In this document: positions 25,829-37,700 of the stretch, in pieces
Position numbering within the stretch: the stretch's first letter is position 1
Layout of the letters: each line of letters opens with the position of its first letter
Source: Numida meleagris
Lineage: Eukaryota; Chordata; Aves; Galliformes; Numididae
Length of the DNA stretch: 64,000 nucleotides
Reading direction: 5' to 3'
Assembly: GCF_002078875.1 (NCBI RefSeq)
Contig: NC_034410.1
Coordinates: 78,957,104 to 79,021,103, forward strand
Notes under the pieces: generated by a model
Told to the model about the DNA's origin: nothing
Databases searched by the model: none
The model's input: the letters and a program-made list of their open reading frames with translations, nothing else
Position numbers and translations under genes: made by a program

Positions 25829-27126
25829 CTGAAACATACATAAAAATTCCTGTTGTTACAAAAAAAAGTTTCTCACCTGCTTATTTGGCTGCTTCTCCTT
25901 TTTCTAATTGCAAATAAATGAAAACACGCATCATTTGAATTGAGAGAAATAGCGCAGTAGAACTTGTAAGGCACTTGGCCAGTGACACTTTTCAAAAAGG
26001 AAGCAGCTTTGTAGAAAAAGCCACTTACAATGAAGTGCTCTTTTTCTTCCTCATTCAAAGGAAGAAAAGATGAAGAAAAAAAGAAAAAGGAAAAAAAAAA
26101 GAGTTTGCTTCTAACCTGTGGTCTCCTGGGGAAATAAGTAGACTGCAAAGAATGCTAACAGATGGCCAAACAAAAACTGACCTTGTTAAATGAAATCAGC
26201 AATGCCTTCGCTCCTATTTGACAAGATACTGCACAGTGCAGAGGAGGTTTGCGTACAGGTCATTGTTAAAAAGATGACATTCATTACAGCAATGGTAATA
26301 AAACTGAAACAACAAAGTTAATGAATAAAATTATACGCAAACTGTGAGGGGAGGTAAAAGTGTAATGAACAGGCTTGATTAAATAAATACTCCCAAATTT
26401 GTAGCAAAAATTTGTAACTACTTATTCAATTTAGAACACACTAAAACCTCCCCCTACTTTATATTTTTGAGAAACAAAGGCCTTGCATGCTTAGAGCAAT
26501 GTTCACTTTTCAGTTTTAAATTTTAGAATTTAAATTCCTTCAGCTGCTTTTAAGTTGAAGAAATAAGAAAGATGACCCTTGGCTACGAAGGGGAATTTTG
26601 CTAGCTTTGAAAAGACAAGATCATGTTTTTGCCATCTTTTCATAGCAGTCTCTCTCTGCGGTGACGTGCGGAAATATTTCTGATAACGCCAGGACTCAGT
26701 AGTTTCTGAAGAGACACAGGCACAAGCAAAACTGGAGAATTCTACCGCTGCTTCTGCAGGGTTTACAGAAAGCTTCTAACACAATGCTCATCAATTCTCA
26801 TCATCTCTGATCTGCCCATAAAGGACTTCCTCAACACAGCTGAAATATGTTGAATCCTAACTTCTGTTTGTTCATCTCAGTACGTACTGGGTTTTTCCAA
26901 TGAGAAAAAAAAAAAAAAAAAAAAGAACACAAACTGTTAAAGTGGAGGTCCATACCTTATCTCTCCCAAGAAAAACAATACAAGCCTCTGCACTCTTTAA
27001 TCAGCTACAGCTTCAAGCATAGATTCACACTGGCAGAAGCAGCATAAGAATGCAGATTAATATAAAAGTGTGTGGAATACAAGGCTGCCAAGAAACACGG
27101 GATGGGGAGACATTCCACTCTTTTTA
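25829..27126 (-). other. FIGNL1: FIGNL1 5' UTR intron (inferred)
   Basis: On the minus strand a TTTCAG acceptor ends at 25829, nine bases before the FIGNL1 start ATG. Upstream sequence up to the CpG island lacks coding similarity. Mammalian FIGNL1 has non-coding 5' exons spliced to one coding exon, and the same arrangement is inferred here. The donor could not be fixed. An A20 run lies at 26905-26924. Confidence 0.55.
26905..26924. repeat. A20 homopolymer
   Basis: Uninterrupted run of 20 A in the FIGNL1 5' intron. No retroelement body is seen beside it. Confidence 0.95.
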
Positions 27127-27890
27127 TTTCCAAAAAAACCCGCTTCGCCCAGCGACTGCACCACCGAAGCACCACAGGGAACGTAACGTGATGTGGTTTT
27201 CAGCCCAAGATCGTAGGGCTGGTTAGAGAAACCAACACATGACAGGAGCCAACCCACGCGCCGGGCCGCCCGCGGGCACCACACAAGCAGCCTGCACGCC
27301 AGCCGCTGTGCCGTGCCGTGCCGTGCCGCCCGGCTCCGGGCAGGCTCCAGGGCCCCGTCCCGCCCGCAACCCAGGCCGGCACAGCTCCCAGCAGGCCGAG
27401 CCCGCCCAGCCAGGACTCGCTTCTCCGCGCCTGGCCGAAGGGACGCCCCGACACCTACTGCGCCGGGCCCCTCACGCCTGAGGTGAGGAGGCGCAACGGT
27501 CACCCAGCGCTCCAGCGGGCGGAGCCCAGCGCGCCGCAGGACATCCGCGCACCCACCGACTACGGCCGCCGACAGCCACCCCTGAGGATCCCGCGCGCGC
27601 TCTGCCTCAGGCCCCGCCCCCCTTCTCCCGCCCTACCAATCGGATAGCAGCGCTCTGGCAGACGCAACCAATCGGAAGGAAGGGCAGGGTGGAAGGGGGA
27701 AGGTTCGCTGCGCCGACGTCATCTGCTCGGGCTTAGAGCCTTCCCGCTCCCTATTGGCTGCGGCGGGCGCCCACCAATGGGCGCGGGCTGCGCGCCTCGC
27801 GCCGGGCGGTAATGCCTTCTGCGGCACTGAGGGCGGATGTGGGCGGCCGCTGAGGGCTGCGGCTGTGCTCTGACAGGGAGCTCTTGAGAA
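27127..27890 (-). promoter_or_regulatory. FIGNL1: CpG island, probable FIGNL1 promoter
   Basis: A sharp rise in G+C and CpG density sets this region apart from the AT-rich flanks. It contains GC-box-like sequence (GCCCCGCCCC at 27611-27620), four CCAAT/ATTGG boxes at 27636-27640, 27668-27672, 27753-27757 and 27774-27778, and a CRE-like GACGTCA at 27715-27721. No TATA box is evident. It lies about 1.4-2.1 kb upstream of the FIGNL1 coding exon on the gene's 5' side, so it is the likely promoter. The CCAAT boxes in both orientations suggest NF-Y control and possibly divergent transcription. A TGCCG pentamer is repeated four times at 27309-27328. Confidence 0.8.
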
Positions 27891-28379
27891 GGGCATTGCT
27901 ACAAAGGACATGTCCCGCAGGAGCTCCTGGATGCCCAGTAATTGGTTCAGAGAACAAGTTAAAAGTCACCGACGGTGAAAGTTGGAGTGCCAGAGTGATC
28001 TGAGGAGATGGTACCCCTTAGAGTGGATCTGGGATGGGCAAAATGGGAGAGGTTCGGCTAATAGCAGAGACAGACAACGGCTGTGTTTTTCTTTTCATTT
28101 ATTAGTGCTGCTCATAAAACATACACGTCGGTTTGACAGATTTGGACAGAGATTTTAAAGGAACTGTACGGTTCACAAAAAGCACCAAACATCAGGTTAC
28201 TTTTCCAGTTAGGTTACACGGTCTCCACAGATGTCATTCACATACCACCCACCCTGTGGTTATTTGATGGACACAGTGACAACAGCGACAACCAACCACA
28301 GGCAGAATCTGATATGTAGAGGGAAGAGGAAACTAGACATTTAACAATTCCAGTGCAGTCTGGGTTAGGGTTTCACAGA
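27891..28379. other. spacer between CpG island and CR1
   Basis: Unique sequence on the shore of the CpG island. I see no gene. If the FIGNL1 promoter fires in both directions, an upstream antisense transcript would cover this stretch. Confidence 0.5.
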
Positions 28380-28560
28380 GAATCATGGAATCAGTAAGGT
28401 TGGAAAAGACCACCTAAGATCATCAAGTTCAACCGCCAGCCCATCCCCACCGTGCCCACTAACCATGTCCCTCAGTGCCATATCTACATGATTCTTGAAC
28501 ACGTCCAGGGACAGTGACTCCATCACCTCCCTGAGCAACGTAAGGCCACTACCTCTTGTG
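28380..28560 (-). mobile_element. CR1 LINE 3' fragment
   Basis: The + strand starts AATCATGGAATCAGTAAGG and proceeds through the reverse complement of the CR1 3' end (GGTTGGAAAAGACCACCTAAG, then CATCAAGTTCAACC). It is about 180 bp, 5'-truncated and non-coding. Confidence 0.9.
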
Positions 28561-29221
28561 CTAAGCATATGAGCAATACCTTTCATAAATACATATTTTC
28601 AGTATTTCGCCATCAGTAATAAAATATAATCTGCCATGATTAAGAGTGTAAGTGTTGTAGCCTTCCACTCGTGTTTTTTTTTTTTTTTTTAAATCTACTT
28701 GGTTACTGAAAAGTTACTTTTTTCCCTTCTTCTCCAGTAGCTGCACTGCATTCTTTGAGAGGTGGGTATTCTACTAAAGTGCATTTCTGAGATTTTGTCA
28801 TTCTTTTTAACAGCATCAATCAGCACAGACTGCATTTGCTTTTGAACACAAGGCGCATAGATAAAGGTTCACATATTAACTATTCATAAATACAGTGTTT
28901 CCCCCATCAAAAGTCATTTCACTTACAAATACGTTGCAAAGCTACAGAACAGAAACAGCAGAAAGGTCCTTTCAAAAATATTCTTTTTAACAATTTTGTT
29001 CTTGAGTTGATTACATAGCCCAGAGTTTATTTTTTTTTTCAGATGACTTAACATTAATGTTCTGCAAAGCAATTATCACACAGATGAAAGAGGCAGTGGG
29101 AGACTGCTAAAAAGGCCTTCACTGACCGCAGCTTCAAATCATCCCCAGATTTCAGAAAAAAACAGAACTGTGACATTCAGATTTCTGTATTGTGCCGCCC
29201 ATGAGGAAATGCAGTTCCGTG
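28561..29221. other. intergenic, nothing recognised
   Basis: AT-rich sequence with a T17 run at 28674-28690. No gene seen. Confidence 0.6.
28674..28690. repeat. T17 homopolymer
   Basis: Uninterrupted run of 17 T between FIGNL1 and DDC. Confidence 0.95.
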
Positions 29222-29545
29222 GGTATTAGAATTAGAATAGGTCAGGTGGAAAGGACTTTCAGATATCATGTAATAGGCCAACAGTCTGATCGCTTCAGGG
29301 CTCACCGAAAATTAAAGCATGTTACTGGGGGCATTGTGCAAATGCCACTGAACACTGACAGGCATGGGGCGTCACCCACTTCTCTAGGAAGCCTGTTCCA
29401 GTATTTGACCACCCTCACAGCAAAGAAATTCTTCCTCATGTCCAATCTGACTCTCCCTTGGTGCAGCTTTGTGCTGTTCTGTGCATCCTGCTACAGGTGG
29501 CCAGGGAGCAGAGACCAACACCTCCCTCTGCTCCCCCCCGCTCAG
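29222..29545 (-). mobile_element. old CR1 LINE 3' fragment
   Basis: A diverged CR1 remnant on the minus strand. The + strand has a weak tail remnant (ATTAGAATTAGAATAGG) and then CR1-like blocks such as CTAGGAAGCCTGTTCCAG and AAAGAAATTCTTCCTCATG. It is more diverged than the other CR1 copies in the window, so it is probably an older insertion. Confidence 0.8.
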
Positions 29546-29632
29546 GATGTCACAGGGACAAAATGTGGCCAGGAGCAGCCTGCATGCCAAGCCAGCTGTT
29601 CCTGGTAGACATTTCATTTTGACAAATAATTC

Positions 29633-29638
29633 TTTATT
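29633..29638 (-). terminator. DDC: candidate DDC poly(A) signal AATAAA
   Basis: The + strand TTTATT reads AATAAA on the DDC strand. It is the first canonical hexamer I find after the DDC stop codon, giving a 3' UTR of about 0.9 kb. That is longer than the human one, so an upstream non-canonical signal is possible. Confidence 0.35.
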
Positions 29639-30550
29639 AAACAATGAAATAAGCGGAGTGATAGCCATAAAAAGATCACAACTCTGTTTCACACAACATA
29701 GCTTACAGATTATTTTCAAGTAGTTACTGCTTATAATAGCTCTGTTGAAAATACAGAACATCAGGTAGCACATGGATTTTGGCAGAACTCTGAAGAAGGA
29801 GCGTCAATATGGATGACTGAAGTGAAAACCAATAAGCAGCATAAACTATTTGCTGAAATTTGACAAAATCACTGTCTTAAAAGGAATCTTTTAAGGAGAG
29901 AGAACCTGCCATAAGGGCAGTGCGCATTCACTCCCCCAGTTTGGCTGTATAATGAAAGGAGTCTTGAAGTTCTAACTTCATTTACAAAAATACAGCAGCA
30001 AGCGTGTCATGGCATGCTACTGACCCAGCTCATTACATTTGTGCTTGTCTGCTTAGATAGGACCCAAACAGTGTTATAACCAGGTTACTAAGCTTCCTAC
30101 AACCTGTTTTCTTCCGAAGTCATTATAATGTTAAATTATTTGGTTATAACACCTCACATTGTCATCTATGGAGAATGAAGTTTGTGTGCTGGGGGCTTCA
30201 TGTCAGCAACAGAGGGAATACTAACCCTCTGTTTCCACTGCCGGGATCAATAAATGTTCTCGATAACTAACAGGAAAGAAACGACAGCTCGAGACGCCAT
30301 GGATATGTCCCTTCTGGAAACAGGCAAGATGAGAATGCAGTGCATGAGAATACAGTGCAGAGAATGAATCACTAAGGTTACAACGCAACTTGCTGGCAAG
30401 CGTTTTGCTACTGCAGCTGGGCTATGTAGCAACAGCTTTTGATTTTTTTTCCCCCTCATAACTTGACTTTCCCACCTGCCCCTAAAATTAAACTTGGCAA
30501 CACAGAGAAAGCCAGCTAATTACCTCCTCCCTGCTGCTACCTCACCACTG
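29639..30550 (-). other. DDC: DDC 3' UTR (inferred)
   Basis: Sequence between the DDC stop codon and the first canonical poly(A) hexamer downstream. It has no coding similarity and no repeat that I recognise. Confidence 0.4.
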
Positions 30551-30766
30551 TTACTGCTGGTGATGGTTTTGTTCCCATGTTTTCAGGAGCTCGGTCGCCA
30601 GCTGTGAGATGTGCTGCCAGGCAAACTTGACGTGGGTGGACTCCACCGTGCGGGAACAAATAGCAAAGCGTAGCACAAACTTTTCTCGCAGGTGGCATGG
30701 GACCAGATGAATCTTCTTGGCCTCATTTATGCTTTTAAGAAGTGCCTTATTTAGTTCATTTGAGCC
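30551..30766 (-). CDS. DDC: DDC terminal coding exon
   Basis: Seventy-one codons plus TAA (stop at 30551-30553). The exon starts in phase 0 after TTTCAG with [12 protein letters not shown] and continues through [11 protein letters not shown] and [11 protein letters not shown]. The human exon encodes 66 residues ending RAERE. Here the C-terminus is five residues longer and ends WEQNHHQQ. This segment forms part of the C-terminal small domain of the PLP fold type I dimer. No internal stop or frameshift is seen. Confidence 0.97.
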   Translation of the reverse strand, partial: GSNELNKALLKSINEAKKIHLVPCHLREKFVLRFAICSRTVESTHVKFAWQHISQLATELLKTWEQNHHQQ

Positions 30767-33700
30767 CTGAAATCATTGTAATTCAACAGATTAGGTAATG
30801 AATTTCAGAAATCTGGAATATGTAAATCCTACCAAGCAGCCAAGCCTAAGTGTGTGACCAATAACATATAGATACTTTCACATCTTTAAGTGCTTTGCCA
30901 TCAAAGGATTATAAAAAACGTTGATGGCTCTAGAGATCATTTTTCAGCCGCAAAGAGATTTATGAATTAACTATGGTTTAGAAGCTGTGTTCACACTGGG
31001 GCATTTGCAGTAGCTGGCTGCTTTTTTGTGACCTAAGGTCATGAGCTAGGTAGCTTCATTTAAAATCACTGATTATTGCATCCATTTCACTGCGCTTTTC
31101 TTAGATCTAATTAAACAAACATGCGAGGCAGTTTTGCAGTGAACTCTACCAACATTTGTAAAACAAATCTTCCAGTCTTCACTTAAGCATGGCTGCCTTT
31201 AGAGAGTCTTTGGAATATGAAGATGGAAATCTTGTCCTTAGTTAAGTAATAATTAAGGTAATGTATCCCTGGCATAAGTAAAATCAAGGAACCAAAATTT
31301 GGGTTGTCCTATTAGAAAACACCCTAAGAAATGTATTTGCTTAAGGTTCTATAGGAAGTGTCAGAGTGTTTTCTACTTGAATTTAGAAACACAGTAAACT
31401 AACCGTTCCTCCCACTGGAAGCAACCATTCTTCTGAATTCAGAGACACAAAGGTACAGGTGCTAAATAACTTGCAGAAAGTCAGAGGGACTCTACATGCA
31501 TGCAGTACTGAATTTTATCTTCTTCTGTTGTATTTAATCCTTCTTGTACTCAACTACTGAATGTGAGGATTTCCTTTAGAGCAGCTGTATGCTTCCAATA
31601 CCAAGTCCTAAAACAAAATGGACTGCACAGAAGAGTACTGATTCTTTTATAGGTTCAGCTGATGTTGAATTAATGGTTTTCTTAGTTATCTTCATCAGCA
31701 TTTAAGAATAAAGCAAAAGATGTTATCAGATTTTCCAAAACAGCAGTAATTTGTTTTAAATGAAAACAATGACAGAAGGGTCTTGGGATTTTGGTTCAGA
31801 TTTAGCAATGCAGGTTGAAGGGCTGACTGCATATCTCTGGCAGTCTTTATTACCTAAGTTAAAGGAACCCATATGTCTAATTTTTTATATCAACAGCCTG
31901 ATGCCTTCAGATTTGATGGCAGCTTGCCGTAATAATGTAAGATATATTCTGTTGATCTCTAGTGCGATAATTTTACTCTTTGGAGAAATATCTTAGCTAG
32001 TGTGCTGCTTTTGCTCTTTCCATTACGCTGCTGGTGACACAGAATTGCAAGAGATGCTGGGAGTTCTGGTGTTCCCTTACTGACTGCTGCAGTACTAGAG
32101 CTACAAAAGAACAAATTAATCTGCAACATGCCAAAGAGTGTTTTTTTTTTTTCACTGTAGCAGCCATGGGTCTTCTTGAAAACATCTCCATTGGAAAATG
32201 TTATCTCAAATCTACACAGCTGTGACTTGACATCTTAGCCTTCTCCAAAAGAAAACAAAGTGTAAGAGAGTCATGGTTTCCCACTGGCAGTAAGGACAAA
32301 TGTATTTTTTCCATGCTTTTGGATCATATTACGGTTGGAACTGAACCCAAGTCAAAGCCTTGTTTTGACTTAGCGTGAGCTGCTAGGGAATTTGGATGAG
32401 AGCCTGAAATTCATGACTTAGGTTTCTAGGAGATACTCAAACAACTTTTCTAAGGGTGTCATGAACGTTCCGACCTAAGAGATGGATCGGCATCAATATT
32501 TTGCACGTCCCTGTGTCCCCCTGCCTGCCATGGGTCAATACTGGTGACAATGATGTCCTACTTCCATCATTAAAATGATGATCCTTGCTTTTAATATGAA
32601 ATGCACAGCGCTAACTTTTAAGCAATACAAGTGGTAATACGATGTTAAGTTAATGCCCTTGGCAGGGGTAAGAGGAAGAAGGAGAAAGGTTTCTTTATCT
32701 TTCTTCTGTTCTGCTCTCGCAGCTGCACCCAGGGGCTGCTGTGACACTCAGATGTCACATCAAATTGAAGTTAGCAGTGACAAATCATCTCCCAGAGCTT
32801 TGAGAAGCAAGAAGCCAGCTCTGATTGAGTCTGTCAGTTTTAATAAGCCAGTATTCTCACTCCCTTGGAGAAATGACTAGCTTGGCTTGTATTCATCTAC
32901 AGACATGACAAGAAGGCCAGAAATTAACCCTTTGGCATGATACTTGGATTCCTTCTCTGACATTTAATGAAATAGTTATAATATGAAAGTCATAGATTAT
33001 TATTGCATCTGCTCTCCAGCATGAAAGGCAAAAAAAAAGAAAAAAGATTAAAAGCTAAAAAATAAAAAAGGATTTATCAAGAACAAAGGAAGGAAAAATA
33101 CTGCTGTTACTTTTGCAACTGTTCAGCACTGCAGTTCAAGTTTCCTTTCCCTCAGTCTTACTCTAACTACATAAAAAATTACACATAGGTTGGGTTTGGG
33201 TTGTTGGGGTCTTTTTTTGCTTTTTTTTTTTTTTTTTGTACAGGGAAGAGAAGTGATGAAAACACTGCTCTTTCAGCATTAGATTTCAGAAGAATCATGC
33301 CTTTATTCTACAACTTGCCTGAAAGTTTATTAGCTAGGTATCCAGTATTTACCCTCACTTGTTTGTCTTTCCCTGTGGACCTGTTTTCTTCCTCTGGAGC
33401 ACCAAGGACAAGAGACTGGATGTGGATGAACCACTGGGCTGATCAAAAGTGACAATTCCTGTGTGGCTAAGCACTGTTTCACACCAGGACCAACTGTTTC
33501 TTTAAACTAAACAGAGAGCACGGACAGCAGACTCTGAATCTGCAAAACTGGTGTTTGCTTGTCCAAGTCAGAGAGCAGACTCCTACCAACATCTTGTAAC
33601 TGAGCAGTAAGCGCCACAGAACCTATTCCTCAAAATTTTTGAAAAGTTCTCCTTATGAAAGAAAATAGATTCACATTTCCATTTGTTAGAACAACTCCGC

Positions 33701-34631
33701 ATTTTTTACTGTCTAGTCTCCTAGTAGCAGATCATTTTTTCTTTTACTTTAAACACCATAAATTCAAATGAAACCCTTTTCCTATTACAGATTAATTTAC
33801 CATTGCCTTATTGTTACAGATAAGTTAAAACCATCAAACAATTGCCTCAAACTCAAGTAACTAGGGCAACTGAATGAGTGAGAAAAGAATTTGTGAAAAG
33901 GAATAATATCACACTACCTAGAAGGTGCCAAGATGTGCTTCTGGGCTTTCAGAAAAGCCAAAAGCTCATTTGGAGACCTAAACTAAAAAACATGTGAAAC
34001 AGAAAACACCGGTGCCATTTTTTACTATTGTTTGGTGTTCAGATTTGGGGTCACAGCACAGCCCTGTGCAGAGGCTTTAGCTGCAAGCTCCTTTATTAAA
34101 CAAGTTCCTTATCTAAAACAAGACATTGATCTCCTTTTAATGTCTTTAAAGAAAAGTACAAAAAAAAAAAACACCTTTATTACTCTGTCTTCATCCGTGA
34201 AAGACATTATACATATACAAAATTGTTTACTAAATATACACACGTATAAAATTAATATAACAAGAAGCATCTAATATACACATAGACACATCATAAATGC
34301 CTTGGGAAATATATTAAAACAACCATCTAAATCAAAGTCCATCAAGCACAGAATACAACGGCTATTTTGTATGACTGGGTAGACTAAGACCACTTGTTTG
34401 CCTTGACTATAGATTTCCATATTCTATCATGCTTGAATTGCTTGCAAGCATTTGATCTTAATTTTAAGAAAAATGTCTAAGGCTTCTTTCTTTAATTTGC
34501 TTTGATCTACATGAATTCCCCCTGCTTTCCTTAAAAATAATGAAGTATGTTAACTACAAAGACTGTGTTCTATTGCAGGTTATTGTATTGCTATAAAACA
34601 TGACAGAAGTAGGAAGCCTCAGCTGCCTTAC
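30767..34631 (-). other. DDC: DDC intron (3.9 kb)
   Basis: No exon or clear transposon was seen. It contains a T17 run at 33221-33237 and A-rich simple tracts around 33028-33070. Short open frames appear to be chance. Confidence 0.75.
33221..33237. repeat. T17 homopolymer
   Basis: Run of 17 T preceded by a T7 block, in a DDC intron. Confidence 0.95.
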
Positions 34632-34733
34632 CTTCAGTCGAAAGCAGACTAGTCCCAAGACAACCTCAGCGCAGATCTCAAATCTTTCATCCTGGAGGAC
34701 TAAATGTTCAAATTGGTGCGACAGCCTGACATG
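34632..34733 (-). CDS. DDC: DDC internal exon (34 codons)
   Basis: A phase 0 exon with acceptor TTCTCAG at its upstream side and donor GTAAGG after AAG. It translates to [11 protein letters not shown] through [12 protein letters not shown] and matches human DDC HVKLSHEFESL ... LGLVCFRLK. It joins the terminal exon without disturbing the frame. Confidence 0.97.
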
Positions 34734-37700
34734 CTGAGAAGAAAAAGAGTGTCTATATTGTACAAATTTGATTCATTAAAAGAAATGATTTGCTAAATTG
34801 CTTCCATCCTTAATCTCTTTTCTCATTTCCCTCTTCTAATAGGTGATAATATTCACATACTGCCATCTGTTTAGGTTAACTTATGTCACGTTTATGACTG
34901 TTTGAGACCATACTGAGTTGTAACAATACTGGTTGCTCAGTTTATCTTAGGGAGTACAGGTCTGTTTCTTAATTAAACATTTCAGCATCATTTTCTAACT
35001 TTCAGGATGTCATATTAGCAGTAAATATTTGCAATAATTCTGTTATGTTTTCTGCCATTCTCAATGAAACTGGCTGCAGAGTCTGAAAGGAGGAAAGGGG
35101 GAGATGCATGGATTTCTGTAGAGAAAATGACCACAATTCCAGCAGGAAACAAGATGGACAGAGACAGACGGGCTTTTTAGAACTGTTGAACATGAGAATA
35201 ACTGAGGGAGATAACATGCTCATCCCTTCTGGCCTGGGTGCTTAGGTCTTGTTGAAAAGAACAGTGGTGGCAGTAAAATAAGGGACACAGACAGCACACC
35301 TCAGCCTGATAAACAGTTACACTGGACATCGAGCTAGAGCTATTATTCCAAAACGTACCAAGACCAAATCAAACAAACAGGAAAAATACCAGCAGGCATA
35401 CAACCAACCAGCAAGGAAGTCCTAACGTCAGTCAGTGAAGTTTGTAAACGTATCGACCAGATTTTGCTTTCTCCCAAACAGAAAATGAATACAAAAGCAC
35501 TTTGAACAAAAGATCCCACATTCACATCAGGTACCTGCAGTACCATATTCAGTCCCCCCTAACTGGCTATCATCAATTTCATGCTCGCTATCCAAAAAAA
35601 GAAGACAACAAAGGCATCTGGCTATTAGAATTTGTATCTGTGCGGTAGCCAGTCTACACAGAAAAAATAAACAACAGATCTAACTGATCTTTTCCTTCTT
35701 TTCCACTTTGCTATCTCACTAAGTTCAAGTAAAGACAGCAAATAAATATAAAACACTTAGGGCCAATGTGGAATATTTCATCCCATGGGAACTTTTGCCA
35801 AAAGGCAAGAACGAGGCAAAGCAGAAACTACAGAAGAAAGGAAAAAAAAAAAAAAAAAAAAAGGAAAACACATTTTGCAGTCTTAATCATAGCTCCCTAA
35901 TGGTTATTTCTTAAAACAGAAAAACACTGTTTATATGGAATAAGAACACTGATTCAAGGCGTTCTGACTGGGATGCTGATACCCCATGCAACCAGCCAGT
36001 CTTACCGCTGTTACCATTTCCTCTCTGCTGTTTGTTGCATCCATCTTCCATCTCTCTCTAAAATTAGACTGAGAGCTCTTTGAGTCAGGAGCAAGAACAA
36101 TAGAATGCCTGATCCTTTCCAAGGCATTTGAGTGTTTTGCTAACAGAAATAGCATGGGTTTACAACTATGAAATTTGACCAGAATATACATCCATACATT
36201 TGTATGCATAAGTGCATGGGAAGCATATGTGCAATATGCACAAAGGCTGTAACAATCTTTACTGTCTCCTCCTACCCTCATTTCTACAGCATCAGACAAA
36301 TTATGTCTTTGACACAGCTCTGCAAAATTCCACACTGCATTTACTGAGTCTTGGAAATTGAGACCATAAGAAATTTCTGTTCAATATGATGAGAATTTCG
36401 CAACTGGTTAACTGAGTGTAACCACTGACTGAATTTAATCAAAATCTGCATGGTGATAACTGAATAAAACAATAATTTCAGGTTTGGCTTACTGCAAGTA
36501 GTTTTTACAAGAAGACTACAGATGCCGTACGCTTTCTAGCAGCTATTTCTGTCCTTTTTTATTTTTTTACATTAAGGAATGCTTCAGGGATTTGAGAGAA
36601 ATAAAATCAGGGGAAAATAGGGACTATTCAGTAAAACACAAATCAAAACTCTATGAATTTTATATTCATATATGGATGCAAATAATTTTCTCCACAGCAA
36701 GCTTCAAGAAGTAGCAATAACTATCAAACCCACTGGGGGGCACCAAGTGTATTAGATTTTTAGAGGACTGGGAAGTAGAGAAAGTCGGGACCAACAAGTT
36801 TCACCTGTGCAGCTTTGCTTAACACAGTGACCCAAGATCCTGCACCTTTGAACTGTAAGCTCTTAACCTGAATTGCTTTTACAAAGATTGTTGCAACTAA
36901 GCATAAATAAATTCAATAAAGTTAGACATTACTAAGCCTGGAGAAGCCACAGGGCGTTTATGTGTCACACCTGCCTCTCTGCAACTCAAAAAGCTGTACC
37001 CCCATTCTGGACATGGGTATGGGAACAGCTCACAAGGGGACACACGTATTTTCAGTACTCCTGCTATTCAAGACATGCAGGTAAACTATGAAAATCAAGT
37101 CTTGTTTGGAGAACTGAAAACCGATCTGTTCTCAGATTTCTGCTGAATGTGTACAAAGCAGGCCTGATATGGTTATTGTAACCCTCCAAATGCGTTTGGT
37201 TTTGACATAATCACCGTGCTGCACTCTTAGCACCATTAATTTAAGGTTGACATTCAAGCTGCATTTATCCTTTAAAAAGTGTTTTACATTGTTGTATATT
37301 TTGACCCCCCAAAAATGTATGTACACAAACCAACTAACATACTGTTCCCAGTAATGTCATTCGGAAAAGCCCTTTATTACAGGGGCTCCTAAAGTGGAAT
37401 TATCTGAATTGTGTCAGTGAAAAATGTCAGTATGTAGGAGCTGAACACCAGCACTTCTCTTCACGGTGACATTTAGCAGATGGAAACACTGAAGCTTGCA
37501 AGGGATTTCTGTGTCTTACTACCTTGGGTAAATAACCATTGCCTTTTTGCAGTGAGAAAGGAAAAGAAAGGCAACTAACTCATGTGACTAATCAGGATTA
37601 GGGAAAATGCCTTACTTAATCACTAATGGGAAGAGTAAACTGGTGTGACATTAAGGTGCGGTCCATACAGAAGATCTGTATTTATGCACATATGCATGTG

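Noticed and set aside
25821..25841. An upstream in-frame ATG giving FIGNL1 a seven-residue N-terminal extension
   Set aside because: A TTTCAG acceptor ends at 25829 between the two ATGs, and the mammalian protein aligns from about the second Met. The first ATG is probably intronic.
25829..25876. A strong donor-like GCAG/GTGAGA on the minus strand at about 25876, close to the FIGNL1 acceptor
   Set aside because: The implied intron would be about 47 bp, too short for normal vertebrate splicing.
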